A DNA stretch of 5,935 bases from Phycisphaeraceae bacterium (lineage in GTDB: Bacteria; Planctomycetota; Phycisphaerae; Phycisphaerales; Phycisphaeraceae), in the NCBI GenBank assembly GCA_020851395.1, contig JADZCW010000206.1:1-5935 (forward strand). Direction: 5' to 3'. The position numbers and the translations under genes were made by a program. The notes below the pieces were generated by a model. The model was not told the DNA's origin. It made no database searches and worked only from the letters and a program-made list of their open reading frames with translations. Of this stretch, positions 1 through 5,861 are shown one piece after another; position 1 is the first letter of the stretch, and the number at the start of each line of letters is the position of its first letter.

Positions 1-608
1 TCGGCCTTGCCCTGGGCGACCAGGACCATGCGGACGAGCTGGGCCAGGGAGTCGGCCCGCATCTTCTCCATGACGTGGGCGCGATGGACCTCGACGGTCT
101 TCTCGCTCAGGCTCAGTTCGGCGGCGATCTGACGGTTGGACTGGCCGATGACGACCATCTCCATGACCTGCCGTTCGCGCGGCGTCAGCAAGGCGACGCG
201 GTTGGACATGGCTGTGCGTGAGGCGAGCTCGCGCCGCCGCTGGGCGTCGATCTCCATGGCTGTCTGCACGCGGTCGAGCAGGAGCTGGTCGCTGTAGGGC
301 TTCTCGATGAACTCCATGGCCCCGGCCTTCATGGCGTGGACGGCCACGGGCACGTCGCCGTGGGCGGTGACGACGATGATGGGCATGATCGAGCCCTGCT
401 GGCGGAGCTGCTCCATCAGCTCCACGCCGCTGATGCCGGGCATCCGCAGGTCCAGCAGCAGGCAGCCGGGCATCTCCGGACGCCAGTAGCCCAGGAACTC
501 CGAGGCTGAGCCGAAGGTCTGCACCGGCAGACCCACCGACTCGAGCAGCCACTGCAACGACTGCTGCACGGCCGGCTCATCGTCCACGACAAATACAGTG
601 GGTTTCAT
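1..608 (-). CDS. FixJ-family response regulator (receiver + LuxR-type HTH), 3' end cut by window edge
   Basis: This is a cytoplasmic transcription factor, activated by phosphotransfer, and the likely partner of the kinase encoded just upstream. Translating the reverse strand from the ATG at 608 gives 202 residues with no stop before the edge. The receiver domain (about 1-120) starts MKPTVFVVDDEP and has the acidic pair D9/D10, the phospho-acceptor D53 in LLDLRMPG, T81 and K103 in EKPY. The output domain (about 138-200) is a LuxR/GerE helix-turn-helix with LTPRERQVME and SEKTVEVHRAHVMEKM, which closely follows the FixJ pattern. FixJ-type proteins are about 200-210 residues long, so only a few residues should be missing. 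A GAAGGGG stretch (615-621), 6 nt before the ATG, is a usable but modest ribosome site. The family is clear. The target genes and the true signal (oxygen or otherwise) cannot be read from the sequence. Confidence 0.93.
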   Translation of the reverse strand, partial: MKPTVFVVDDEPAVQQSLQWLLESVGLPVQTFGSASEFLGYWRPEMPGCLLLDLRMPGISGVELMEQLRQQGSIMPIIVVTAHGDVPVAVHAMKAGAMEFIEKPYSDQLLLDRVQTAMEIDAQRRRELASRTAMSNRVALLTPRERQVMEMVVIGQSNRQIAAELSLSEKTVEVHRAHVMEKMRADSLAQLVRMVLVAQGKA

Positions 609-714
609 CGACGGCCCCTTCGTCTCAGAAAGGCAGAGCAATCTCTTGGTCCGGGCGCAGTCGCAACTATGATCCGCAAAGCGAGATGCAGATGGCCCCA
701 GAACGGACAAGTCC

Positions 715-742
715 ATCTTATCAGGCAAATGCCCTAGGTCAA
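715..742 (-). promoter_or_regulatory. sigma70-like promoter for the FixJ-type regulator
   Basis: On the minus strand TTGACC (742-737) and TAAGAT (720-715) are separated by 16 bp, close to the TTGACA/TATAAT consensus. The expected start of transcription is near 708, giving a leader of about 100 nt before the ATG at 608. The spacer contains the short inverted repeat GGCA-AA-TGCC. This would let the regulator be transcribed independently of the kinase. It is a sequence match only. Confidence 0.5.
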
Positions 743-783
743 GACAGTCAATTCGTCATTTTAAAAAAACTGCCACACAACAA

Positions 784-3036
784 TCACATGGTCGGGCCTT
801 GGCGGACTGGCTGGGGCAGGGTGAAGCAGAAGGTGGCGCCGCCCTGGTCGTTGGGCTCGACCCACATCCGGCCGCCGTGGTCCTCGATGATGGATCGGCT
901 GATGGACAGGCCCAGGCCCATGCCGTGCGACTTGGTGGTGAAGAAGGGCTCGAAGATGCGTTCTCGGTTGGCCTCGTCGACGCCCGGGCCGGTGTCGCTG
1001 ACACGGACCTCGACGGCCCGGACAAGTCGGCGGGCGCTCAGGGTGAGCTCCTGAGGCTTGCCGGGCGTGTCGTGCATGGCGTCCATGGCGTTGAGCAGCA
1101 GGTTGACCAGCACCTGCTCGATCTGGCTGACCTCGGCCAGGACCTGGCAGGGCGTAGCGCAACACTGAACCTGGATGTGGACACGGTTGCGCAGGGCCTC
1201 GGCCGAGACGAAACGGACGGCCCGCTCGACGGCGGAGGGGAAGCAGATCGACTGGCGGTCGGGCACATGCCGGCCGACGAACTCGCGGACGCCCTGGACG
1301 ATCTGGCCGGCTCGCTCGCCCTGCAGGACGATCTGCTCGAGCGCCTCGGCGACGAGATCGGGGCTGGCCTGGCCGGCCTCGATCCGGCGGCGGGCGGCGT
1401 GGGCGAAGTTGAGCAGGGCCGTCAGCGGCTGGCTGATCTCGTGGGCGAGGTTCGAGGCCATCTGCCCGGCCGTGTTGATCCGGGCCACGTGCGCCAGCGT
1501 CAGCAGGCGGTGGCGCTGCTCGGCCTGGGCCTGCATCTGGCGGGTCATGTCCCGGCCGGCGGCCTGGATCTCGTCGATCTCGTGGCGGTCGTTGAGCAGC
1601 GCCAGGCACTGCCAACGGATCCAGCGCCAGCCCTCGGCCGTGTGCTGACGGATGTCGACGGTCACGCGGTGCGGCGTCTGGCGGATCTGCCGTTCGGCGT
1701 TGCGCGCGTAGGCGATGTCGTCGGGGTGGATCTGGATCTGCACGGTCCGCCAGAGCAGCTCCTGCGGCGTCTTGTCCATCATTCGGCAGAAGGCGGCGTT
1801 GACGAAGGTCAGCGTCCGGTCGAGGCGGACGCGAACGATCATCTCCTCGAGGGAATCGACGAGGCTGCGGTAACGCTGCTCGCTGGCGCGCAGGGCCTCC
1901 TCGGCCTCGTGGCGGTGGGTGATGTCCCGGCCGACGGCCTGCAGCTCGACCTGCTCGCCGCGTTCGTCGAAGAAGGCCTGGTCGGTCCACTGCTGCCAGG
2001 AGACGCGGCCGTCGGGGCTGTAGACCTGGTGCTCATAGGTCGCGGTGTGCGAGCCGGGCGTGAGCGACCGCACGTGGCGGCGGATGCCCTCGTGCTCGGA
2101 CTCGGGCACGAGTATCAGGAACGAACGGCCCACGAGCTGCTCGGGAGACCGGCCGAAGAACCGCGCGTAGGCCTCGTTGACGAAGGTCAGCGTCGTGTCG
2201 GGCAGGAACCGGCAGATCATCTCGGTCTGGCACTGCACGACGTTGCGGTAGCGCTCCTCGCTCTGACGCAGGGCCTGCTCGGTCAGCACACGATCGGTGA
2301 TGTCCGTGTGGACGCCGACCCAGCGCAGGGGCTCGCCCGAGGCGTTGCGGAGGATGATCCGGCCGCGGGCGTGGACCCATCGCCACCGGCCGTCCTTGTG
2401 ACGCATGCGGTACTGGGCGTCGTAGTGATCGCTCTGGCCGGTCATGTGGGCCACGGCGATGCGCTTCTCCTCGGCCGCGTCGTCGGGGTGGACGAGGGTG
2501 TGCCAGCCGCCGGACCAGGTGTCCTGGATCTCGCCGGGCTCGTAACCGAGCATCTGCTTGTAGCCGCGGCTGAAGTAGACCCGCTGGCCCTGGCGGGCGT
2601 CCCAGTCCCAGAAGCCGATCCGCGAGGCGTCGAGCACCAAGTCCAGCCACTGCTGGCTGGCGCCGAGGACCTCCTGCGTGCGGCGGTGATCGTCAACGTC
2701 GACCACGCAGCCGACCCAGCGCTGATGGTCCCTCCGACCGACCGACGCGGCGCGCAGGCGGACCCAGCACCAGGTGTCGTCCACGCGGCGCAACCGGCAG
2801 TCCATCTGCACCCAGGGCATGCGGCCGTTGAGGTGAGTCTTAACCTGGATCTTCAGCGACGGCTGATCTTCGGGATGAGTCATCTCCACCCAGTCGGACA
2901 TAGCGCCGGGCGCCAGACCATCGGCCGCGCGATCGCCGTGGACGCCGAGGATCTCGAGCATCCGCGGGCTCATCGTCCACCGCCGCTGGGCGGGGTCCCA
3001 CTCCCACCAGCCCTCCATCGCCAGCTTCTCACGCAT
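784..3036 (-). CDS. FixL-like sensor histidine kinase with four PAS domains, no membrane segment
   Basis: This 750-residue protein is predicted to be a cytosolic sensor that autophosphorylates and passes phosphate to the FixJ-type regulator downstream. Four PAS domains can be outlined: about 8-118, 129-250 (PAS_3-like, ending GVHTDITDR), 258-377 (ending VGRDITHR) and 385-500 (ending AGRDMTR). The third and fourth resemble each other (SEERYRNVV/SEQRYRSLV and TLTFVNEAY/TLTFVNAAF), which points to an internal duplication. The HisKA H-box is NLAHEISQPLTALLNF with phospho-acceptor H532. The ATPase part has the N-box LLLNAMDA (N649), G1 DTGPGVD (681-687), the F-box PFFTTK (697-702) and G2 GMGLGLSIS (705-713). 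No hydrophobic stretch long enough to span a membrane is visible. The ATG at 3036 is supported by GAGG 4 nt upstream and by an in-frame TGA just before it (3045-3043). The ligand is unknown; a haem-binding PAS cannot be established by eye. Confidence 0.93.
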   Translation of the reverse strand: MREKLAMEGWWEWDPAQRRWTMSPRMLEILGVHGDRAADGLAPGAMSDWVEMTHPEDQPSLKIQVKTHLNGRMPWVQMDCRLRRVDDTWCWVRLRAASVGRRDHQRWVGCVVDVDDHRRTQEVLGASQQWLDLVLDASRIGFWDWDARQGQRVYFSRGYKQMLGYEPGEIQDTWSGGWHTLVHPDDAAEEKRIAVAHMTGQSDHYDAQYRMRHKDGRWRWVHARGRIILRNASGEPLRWVGVHTDITDRVLTEQALRQSEERYRNVVQCQTEMICRFLPDTTLTFVNEAYARFFGRSPEQLVGRSFLILVPESEHEGIRRHVRSLTPGSHTATYEHQVYSPDGRVSWQQWTDQAFFDERGEQVELQAVGRDITHRHEAEEALRASEQRYRSLVDSLEEMIVRVRLDRTLTFVNAAFCRMMDKTPQELLWRTVQIQIHPDDIAYARNAERQIRQTPHRVTVDIRQHTAEGWRWIRWQCLALLNDRHEIDEIQAAGRDMTRQMQAQAEQRHRLLTLAHVARINTAGQMASNLAHEISQPLTALLNFAHAARRRIEAGQASPDLVAEALEQIVLQGERAGQIVQGVREFVGRHVPDRQSICFPSAVERAVRFVSAEALRNRVHIQVQCCATPCQVLAEVSQIEQVLVNLLLNAMDAMHDTPGKPQELTLSARRLVRAVEVRVSDTGPGVDEANRERIFEPFFTTKSHGMGLGLSISRSIIEDHGGRMWVEPNDQGGATFCFTLPQPVRQGPTM

Positions 3037-3042
3037 CGTACC

Positions 3043-3093
3043 TCACTCCCGGATCTGACGACGACATGCACCAATCATCCGATCGGTCGACAT
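3043..3093 (-). CDS. possible 16-codon leader ORF before the kinase
   Basis: Reading from the ATG at 3093 gives MSTDRMIGACRRQIRE and then TGA. A GGGGGAG stretch lies 4 nt before this ATG. The stop lies two codons before the kinase ATG and in the same frame, and the kinase Shine-Dalgarno overlaps the end of this ORF. Such an arrangement could couple translation of the two. The peptide resembles nothing I recognise, and the ORF may be chance in a 92-bp gap. Confidence 0.2.
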   Translation of the reverse strand: MSTDRMIGACRRQIRE

Positions 3094-3100
3094 GGGCTCC

Positions 3101-3114
3101 CCCGATCCTTCGGG
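3101..3114 (-). other. small hairpin between PTPS-like gene and kinase
   Basis: CCCGA and TCGGG form a perfect 5-bp stem around a 4-nt loop (AGGA on the transcribed strand), just after the PTPS-like stop codon and just before the possible leader ORF. No U-tract follows, so it does not look like an intrinsic terminator. It could be an mRNA processing or stability element, or chance. Confidence 0.3.
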
Positions 3115-3128
3115 TCTGAACCAACAGG

Positions 3129-3578
3129 TCACGAGCGAGGCATGTAGTCGGCCAGGCAGCCCGGGGCCTCCTCGACGCGGACCCGCCGCAGACGCCGGCC
3201 GGTGGGCAGGTGCGGGGTCAATTGGCCGGCGATCCAACGAGCCAGGTGCTCGGCCGTCGGTGGCGGGGCAGACTTGCGGCGGGCCGAGGACGCGCGAGCC
3301 TTGCCGGAGCCCACGGCGGCAAACATCGGCAGGTCATTGAGGACGCACCCCTTGAGTTGGGCCACCGCGGCGTCGAGCAAGGTTTCGAGCAGGTGAAAAT
3401 CCATCACCACACCGATCCCGTCGAGCCTGGCCGCCCCTACCGTCACCCAGACCCGCCAGTCGTGGCCGTGCACCGGCTCCCACGACCCGTCATAGAGGCG
3501 GATCGTGTGGTCGGCTCGGAAACGGCGGTCGATGGTCACTTCGTACAAGACAGGCTCCCGGCCCCCGACTTCAGCCAT
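3129..3578 (-). CDS. 6-pyruvoyl-tetrahydropterin synthase / QueD-family protein with altered active site (PTPS-III-like)
   Basis: The family acts on 7,8-dihydroneopterin triphosphate in queuosine, biopterin or folate synthesis. The 149 residues show the T-fold pattern: FRADH with zinc ligand H24, VHGH with H37 and H39, VVMDF at 58-62, VLND at 80-82 with following D, PPTAEHLARW from 106, and VRVEEAP near the C-terminus supplying the conserved Glu. The usual catalytic Cys four residues before HGH is Trp (W33), and the next residue is Glu, giving an E-x-x-H-G-H motif. Family knowledge: PTPS-III proteins with an active-site Glu replacing or accompanying the Cys can bypass FolB, and were described in Planctomycetes among others. 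The usual Asp-His of the LDHxxLN motif is Lys-Gly here (76-77), and about 15 extra residues, rich in Lys/Arg/Ser, follow LND. I chose the ATG at 3578 because GAGG lies 5 nt before it; a GTG at 3584 would add two residues but lacks a ribosome site. The family is confident; the reaction is not. Confidence 0.85.
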   Translation of the reverse strand: MAEVGGREPVLYEVTIDRRFRADHTIRLYDGSWEPVHGHDWRVWVTVGAARLDGIGVVMDFHLLETLLDAAVAQLKGCVLNDLPMFAAVGSGKARASSARRKSAPPPTAEHLARWIAGQLTPHLPTGRRLRRVRVEEAPGCLADYMPRS

Positions 3579-3614
3579 GCTCACCTCGGGCCGTGGCGGT
3601 GGGGCGACGTATTG

Positions 3615-3622
3615 ATTCTAAT
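3615..3622. promoter_or_regulatory. overlapping divergent -10 elements (candidate bidirectional promoter)
   Basis: The 8 bases ATTCTAAT contain TAGAAT on the minus strand (3620-3615, five of six consensus bases), which points to the PTPS-like gene. They also contain TCTAAT on the plus strand (3617-3622), which points to the PgeF-like gene. The minus-strand start would fall near 3608, leaving about a 30-nt leader that contains the GAGG ribosome site. The plus-strand start would fall at or next to the ATG at 3629. No convincing -35 is visible on either strand, so the call is tentative. Confidence 0.35.
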
Positions 3623-3628
3623 CTGACC

Positions 3629-4432
3629 ATGCTTGTAAGGCAGGAACACGACAACGGAGTGGTGACGTATCAGTCGCCTCTTCTGATGGACCTGAGCGTG
3701 CCGCACGCCTTCTCGACGCGGATTGGGGGCATCAGCAAGGGACCCTACGCGTCGCTGAACCTCGGCGAACTGGCCAAGGACAACGCGACCGACGCCAACA
3801 CGGCCGTGGCGGAGAACTACCGCCGCCTGCGCGAGGCCCTGGGGCTGACCAGGCACGCACGATCGGTGGTCCGGCAGATGCACACCGGCGAGGTGCACGT
3901 CCCGCCGGCCGAGCCGGTCAGACCCCAGGACTGCCCCGTGGCTGACGCCCTGGTGACGGAGCATCCGGGCCTGCTGCTGGCGGTGCGGGTGGCGGACTGC
4001 GTGCCGGTGCTGCTGGCGGAGCGGTCGGGGAGGCGCGTGGCGGCGGTGCACGCGGGGTGGCGAGGCGTGGTGGCGGGGGTGGCGCCCAACGCCGTCGGCG
4101 TGATGCGGGAGAGGTTCGGCGTCCTTCCGGGGGACCTCGTCGCGGCGATCGGACCGTGCATCTCGCTACGGCACTTCGAGGTGGGGCCGGAGGTGGCTGA
4201 TCAATTCCGGGGGGCTGATCTGGCCGAGGTGATCGATGAAAAATCCTTCGCTAAGCCGCACGTGGACCTGCAACGGTCTGTTCGGCTGCAGCTGCGGCGG
4301 GCGGGCGTGGCGGAGGCGGCCATCGACGGGACGGACCGCTGCACGTTCGAGCACGCCGAGGAATTCTTCTCCCACCGGCGGGACCAGGGCGTGACGGGCC
4401 GGCTGGCGGCGGTGATCGCGGTGCAGGGTTGA
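3629..4432 (+). CDS. pgeF: PgeF/YfiH-family protein (multicopper-oxidase-like, LACC1 family)
   Basis: This 267-residue single-domain enzyme belongs to the family once annotated 'polyphenol oxidase/laccase'. Family knowledge: E. coli YfiH (PgeF) edits peptidoglycan by preventing mis-incorporation of L-Ser, and homologues including human LACC1/FAMIN act on purine nucleosides. Seen here, counting from the ATG at 3629: FSTRIGGIS (28-36), SLNLG (42-46), the QMH motif with H85, VADCVPVLL with C124, AVHAGWRG with H141 (these three are the expected zinc ligands, with the usual 17-residue step between Cys and the second His), GPCI (175-178), FEVG and FFSHRRD near the end. A GTG start at 3593 would add 12 residues, but the ATG gives an N-terminus of family-typical length (about 27 residues before FSTR). 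Neither start has a Shine-Dalgarno. The -10-like hexamer 6 nt before the ATG suggests a leaderless mRNA. The ABC ATPase gene follows after 33 bp. Confidence 0.92.
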   Translation: MLVRQEHDNGVVTYQSPLLMDLSVPHAFSTRIGGISKGPYASLNLGELAKDNATDANTAVAENYRRLREALGLTRHARSVVRQMHTGEVHVPPAEPVRPQDCPVADALVTEHPGLLLAVRVADCVPVLLAERSGRRVAAVHAGWRGVVAGVAPNAVGVMRERFGVLPGDLVAAIGPCISLRHFEVGPEVADQFRGADLAEVIDEKSFAKPHVDLQRSVRLQLRRAGVAEAAIDGTDRCTFEHAEEFFSHRRDQGVTGRLAAVIAVQG

Positions 4433-4459
4433 TCACGGCGGCGGCTTCCCTGGTAATCT
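4429..4459 (+). promoter_or_regulatory. candidate extended -10 promoter for the ABC ATPase gene
   Basis: TGGTAATCT (4451-4459) matches an extended -10 (TG-N-TAnnnT). A weak -35, TTGATC (4429-4434), lies 19 bp before the hexamer and overlaps the upstream stop codon. The hexamer ends 6 nt before the ATG at 4466, so transcription would begin at or within a base or two of the start codon. No purine-rich ribosome site is present between 4433 and 4465. Evidence is sequence matching only. Confidence 0.35.
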
Positions 4460-4465
4460 GCTGGC

Positions 4466-5587
4466 ATGCTCCCGATCCGGATCCGAGGCCTGTCCAAGCA
4501 TTTCGGCGCCACGGCGGCTGTCGACGCGGTGGACCTGGACATTGACGCCGGCGAGATGTTCTTCCTGCTCGGGCCGTCGGGCTGCGGCAAGACGACGCTG
4601 CTGCGGATGCTCGCGGGGTTCGTCGAGCCCACAGCCGGGTCGATTCAGTTCGGCGAGCGGGACGTCACCCGCACACCTCCCAACAAGCGGCCGACGGCGA
4701 TGGTCTTCCAGGGTTACGCCCTGTGGCCGCACATGTCGGTGCGGCAGAACGTGGCCTTCGGGCTCGAGGTGCAGGGCAAGCGACGTGCGGAGGTTAGAAA
4801 AAGAGTCGAGATGGTGCTCGATGCGGTGCAACTGCTGCCGATGGCTGACCGCAAGCCCCAGCAGCTCTCGGGCGGGCAGCAGCAACGGGTGGCGCTGGCC
4901 AGGGCGCTGGCGGTCGAGCCGGCGGTGCTGCTGCTGGATGAGCCCCTGGCGAACCTCGACGCCCAGCTGCGGGTCGAGCTGCGGGGGCTGGTGAAAGATC
5001 TCTGCCGGCGGACGCGGACGACGGCCGTTTACGTGACGCACGACCAGGCCGAGGCGCTTTCGGTGGCGGACCGGATCGCGGTGATGTCGGCCGGCCGAAT
5101 CGCCCAGGCGGGGCCGCCGCGCGAGCTGTACCAGCGACCGCGGTCGCGCTTCGTGGCGTCCTTCCTGGGCCAGGCGAACTTCCTGACCGCCGTGGTGGCG
5201 GAGATCGAGCCGGGGCGTCTGCTCCGCCTGCGGACGCCGGCGGGGGAGATCCGGGCCGCAAATCATGTCAGATCAACCGATTCCCGGGGCGGAATCAGCG
5301 TCGGGGCGAGGGTGACGTGCTGCATCCGGCCCGAGTCGGCGCGCCCGCGCCCGGTCACCGAGTCGGCGCGTCAGGGCGTGTTGCGGGGCGTCTGCGCCGG
5401 CTCGACATACCTTGGTCACGCCACGGAGTCGCGTCTGGACCTCGGTGACGGGTCATGGCTGACGGCGACGGTGGTGGGAAACTCGTGGTCGCCGGCCGCG
5501 GGAGAGGCCGCGACGGTCGAAATCGACCCGGACGACGTGATCATCCTCGAGGAGGGCTCGGGGCCGTCGGTGGGGGGCGATTCGTGA
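4466..5587 (+). CDS. ABC importer ATP-binding protein, MalK/PotA/FbpC type with TOBE domain
   Basis: This 373-residue cytoplasmic ATPase would power an inner-membrane importer. The nucleotide-binding domain (about 3-235) has Walker A GPSGCGKT (36-43, K42), the Q-loop VFQGYALWPHMSV (Q82), the signature LSGGQQQR (134-141), Walker B VLLLDEP with catalytic E159, the D-loop ANLD and the switch H192 in VTHDQAEA. The C-terminal part (about 238-362) fits a TOBE domain, with CCIRPESARP and a final VEIDPDDVIIL. This layout is usual for ATPases serving polyamine, iron(III), sulfate/thiosulfate or sugar importers, and the substrate cannot be chosen from this chain alone. No permease or binding-protein gene lies in the window: upstream is the PgeF-like gene and downstream is non-coding DNA followed by a Lys-rich gene. 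The partners must be elsewhere. The ATG is well placed, since the protein begins directly with the first strand (IRIRGLSKHFG). Confidence 0.95.
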   Translation: MLPIRIRGLSKHFGATAAVDAVDLDIDAGEMFFLLGPSGCGKTTLLRMLAGFVEPTAGSIQFGERDVTRTPPNKRPTAMVFQGYALWPHMSVRQNVAFGLEVQGKRRAEVRKRVEMVLDAVQLLPMADRKPQQLSGGQQQRVALARALAVEPAVLLLDEPLANLDAQLRVELRGLVKDLCRRTRTTAVYVTHDQAEALSVADRIAVMSAGRIAQAGPPRELYQRPRSRFVASFLGQANFLTAVVAEIEPGRLLRLRTPAGEIRAANHVRSTDSRGGISVGARVTCCIRPESARPRPVTESARQGVLRGVCAGSTYLGHATESRLDLGDGSWLTATVVGNSWSPAAGEAATVEIDPDDVIILEEGSGPSVGGDS

Positions 5588-5620
5588 CGCATGCGTCGGC
5601 GTATCGCGGCGTTTTTCTCT
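5586..5620 (+). terminator. weak candidate intrinsic terminator after the ABC ATPase
   Basis: ACGC (5587-5590) can pair with GCGT (5609-5612), and GCG (5593-5595) with CGC (5605-5607), across a small internal loop. The 3' arm runs into TTTTT and then CTCT. The first part also forms a perfect 12-bp DNA palindrome GACGCATGCGTC (5586-5597) that overlaps the stop codon. The stem is short and broken, so this is a possible terminator only. Confidence 0.3.
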
Positions 5621-5637
5621 CAAATTCAGCTTGATTT

Positions 5638-5706
5638 CGCGCGCTTCAGCGATCGCGTCGCGCGGTGGTGATCGATGTCGTTCGGGCCGCGCGACGGCGC
5701 CGAACG
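5638..5706. repeat. two GC-rich inverted repeats in non-coding DNA
   Basis: The first pairs CGCGCG (5638-5643) with CGCGCG (5659-5664) around 15 nt, which include GCGATCGC. The second pairs CGTTCGG (5679-5685) with CCGAACG (5700-5706), and the stem can continue with three more pairs after a 2-nt bulge, closing a 6-nt loop. Neither is followed by a T-run on either strand. They may be structured RNA, protein-binding sites, or chance in GC-rich DNA; the second is the stronger. Confidence 0.35.
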
Positions 5707-5793
5707 GGCGGCGCGGCGGGACAACTTGTGATCATCGCTCAAGAATCGTGCCCGGCGCGGCCGATAAAGATGGTGCATCGGTGAGGAATTCAG

Positions 5794-5823
5794 TTGACTT
5801 TGATTTCACTGATGCAGTAAAGT
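5794..5823 (+). promoter_or_regulatory. sigma70-like promoter for the Lys-rich gene
   Basis: TTGACT (5794-5799) and TAAAGT (5818-5823) are separated by 18 bp, in a locally AT-richer stretch that stands out from the GC-rich surroundings. Transcription would begin near 5830, leaving about a 32-nt leader with the ribosome site AGAGGAA about 5 nt before the ATG. TCAGT (5790-5794) and ACTGA (5808-5812) form a short inverted repeat over the -35 that could be an operator, but this is weak. Confidence 0.5.
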
Positions 5824-5861
5824 GTCTCAAAGCTCCGCTGGCGACTTCGAGAGGAACAGCC

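Noticed and set aside
645..711. Long-range stem CTTGTCCG / CGGACCAAG in the regulator's leader, as a possible riboswitch-like fold
   Set aside because: The predicted transcription start (about 708) falls inside the first arm, so half of that arm would not be transcribed. The pairing also needs a bulge. No known riboswitch pattern was seen.
763..786. Intrinsic terminator after the kinase (T7 run on the minus strand)
   Set aside because: Only a T-tract is present. No stable GC-rich stem directly precedes it; the only pairing found (CTGCC/GGCAG) needs a loop of about 40 nt.
761..1990. 409-codon minus-strand frame overlapping the kinase gene
   Set aside because: It is a Pro/Arg-rich out-of-frame reading of the kinase, with no domain pattern.
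799..3147. 782-codon open frame on the plus strand, antisense to the kinase
   Set aside because: Its translation is low-complexity, rich in Val, Leu, Gly, Ala and Asp, with no recognisable domain. The opposite strand encodes a full set of PAS and kinase motifs, so this is a GC-rich shadow.
3593..3628. GTG start at 3593 for the PgeF-like protein
   Set aside because: There is no ribosome site before it, the extra 12 residues do not look like family sequence, and it would overlap the likely promoter. The ATG at 3629 gives a family-typical N-terminus.
4433..5266. 277-codon minus-strand frame opposite the ABC ATPase
   Set aside because: It is rich in Arg, Pro, His and Gln with no domain, and lies opposite a protein with every ABC motif intact.
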